Positions 5,055-5,165 of a stretch of DNA of 5,165 nt are shown in pieces (positions within the stretch are counted from its first letter, which is position 1; every line of letters begins with the position of its first letter). The stretch covers positions 1 through 5,165 of the forward strand of contig JAKBCI010000141.1 of the NCBI GenBank assembly GCA_021807965.1, in the 5' to 3' direction. Source of the stretch: Actinomycetes bacterium (GTDB lineage Bacteria > Actinomycetota > Acidimicrobiia > Acidimicrobiales > RAAP-2). The notes beneath the pieces are model-generated. The model saw only the letters and a program-made list of their open reading frames with translations. It searched no databases and was not told where the DNA came from. The position numbers were made by a program, and so were the translations under genes.

Positions 5055-5165
5055 GTGTCCACGCTGTTCTCCCCCTTGTCCATTCGGGGCCTCACGTTGA
5101 AGAATCGCGCGTGGGTCAGCCCGATGTGTCAGTACTCCGCCACCAATGGCGTGGTCGGAGCCTGG
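5055..5165 (+). CDS. Old Yellow Enzyme family NADH:flavin oxidoreductase (YqjM type), N-terminal 37 codons, partial
   Basis: OYE enzymes use FMN and NAD(P)H to reduce activated C=C bonds such as those of enones, quinones and nitro compounds. Only the first 37 residues are in the window. They read LFSPLSIRGLTLKNRAWVSP from residue 4, then MCQYSATNGVVGAW, the classic first strand of the OYE barrel (LF.P..I....LKNR...SPM). Cys25 and Tyr27 correspond to Cys26 and Tyr28 of B. subtilis YqjM, which contact the FMN and tune its potential; this places the protein in the YqjM-like class rather than the classical yeast-type OYEs. The start is GTG at 5055, with GAGGA (5044-5048) six bases ahead. The rest of the barrel and the His pair that binds substrate are off the window. 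It diverges from the FAH-family gene across 110 bases. Confidence 0.9.
   Translation, partial: MSTLFSPLSIRGLTLKNRAWVSPMCQYSATNGVVGAW

Noticed and set aside
1..5165. Mobile elements, CRISPR arrays, attachment sites next to the tRNA, or defence genes
   Set aside because: No transposase, integrase, terminal inverted repeats or spaced repeats were seen. The tRNA 3' end is not duplicated anywhere in the window.

Overview
The window is GC-rich bacterial chromosome. Four of the five genes whose start is visible begin with GTG or are tightly coupled, the usable -10 boxes have the TANNNT form, one transcript looks leaderless, and the tRNA encodes its own CCA. This suits a high-GC Actinomycetota. An environmental lineage such as Acidimicrobiia is possible, but that is only an inference from style and cannot be fixed from this sequence.

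Layout. Positions 1-2448 (minus) hold the N-terminal 816 codons of the glutamate synthase (GOGAT) large subunit, cut by the window's left edge. The reading frame is open throughout and contains no stop or frameshift. An 81-bp divergent intergenic region carries its promoter and that of a plus-strand thiamine operon: thiO (glycine/D-amino-acid oxidase, 2530-3600), thiS (sulfur carrier, 3597-3791, start overlapping the thiO stop) and a 51-codon unrecognised ORF (3798-3953) with a good ribosome binding site. ThiG, the thiazole synthase that usually follows thiO-thiS, is absent here. A complete tRNA-Pro(GGG) gene follows at 3984-4062. A converging minus-strand gene (4093-4944) encodes a fumarylacetoacetate-hydrolase-family enzyme with an intact catalytic set. 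A divergent plus-strand gene at the right edge (5055 onward) is the first 37 codons of an Old Yellow Enzyme of the YqjM type.

How the genes fit together. ThiO oxidises glycine to the imine (dehydroglycine) and ThiS carries the sulfur; both feed thiazole formation for thiamine, with ThiG supplied from elsewhere. GOGAT is ammonia-assimilation housekeeping. The FAH-family/OYE pair could belong to one catabolic or detoxification pathway, as they share a promoter region, but the substrate is unknown.

This is mostly housekeeping DNA. I see no mobile element, CRISPR array or defence system. The observations most worth a second look are the small ORF standing where thiG is expected, the Shine-Dalgarno sequence built from the ThiS Gly-Gly codons, and the exact leaderless geometry at thiO.
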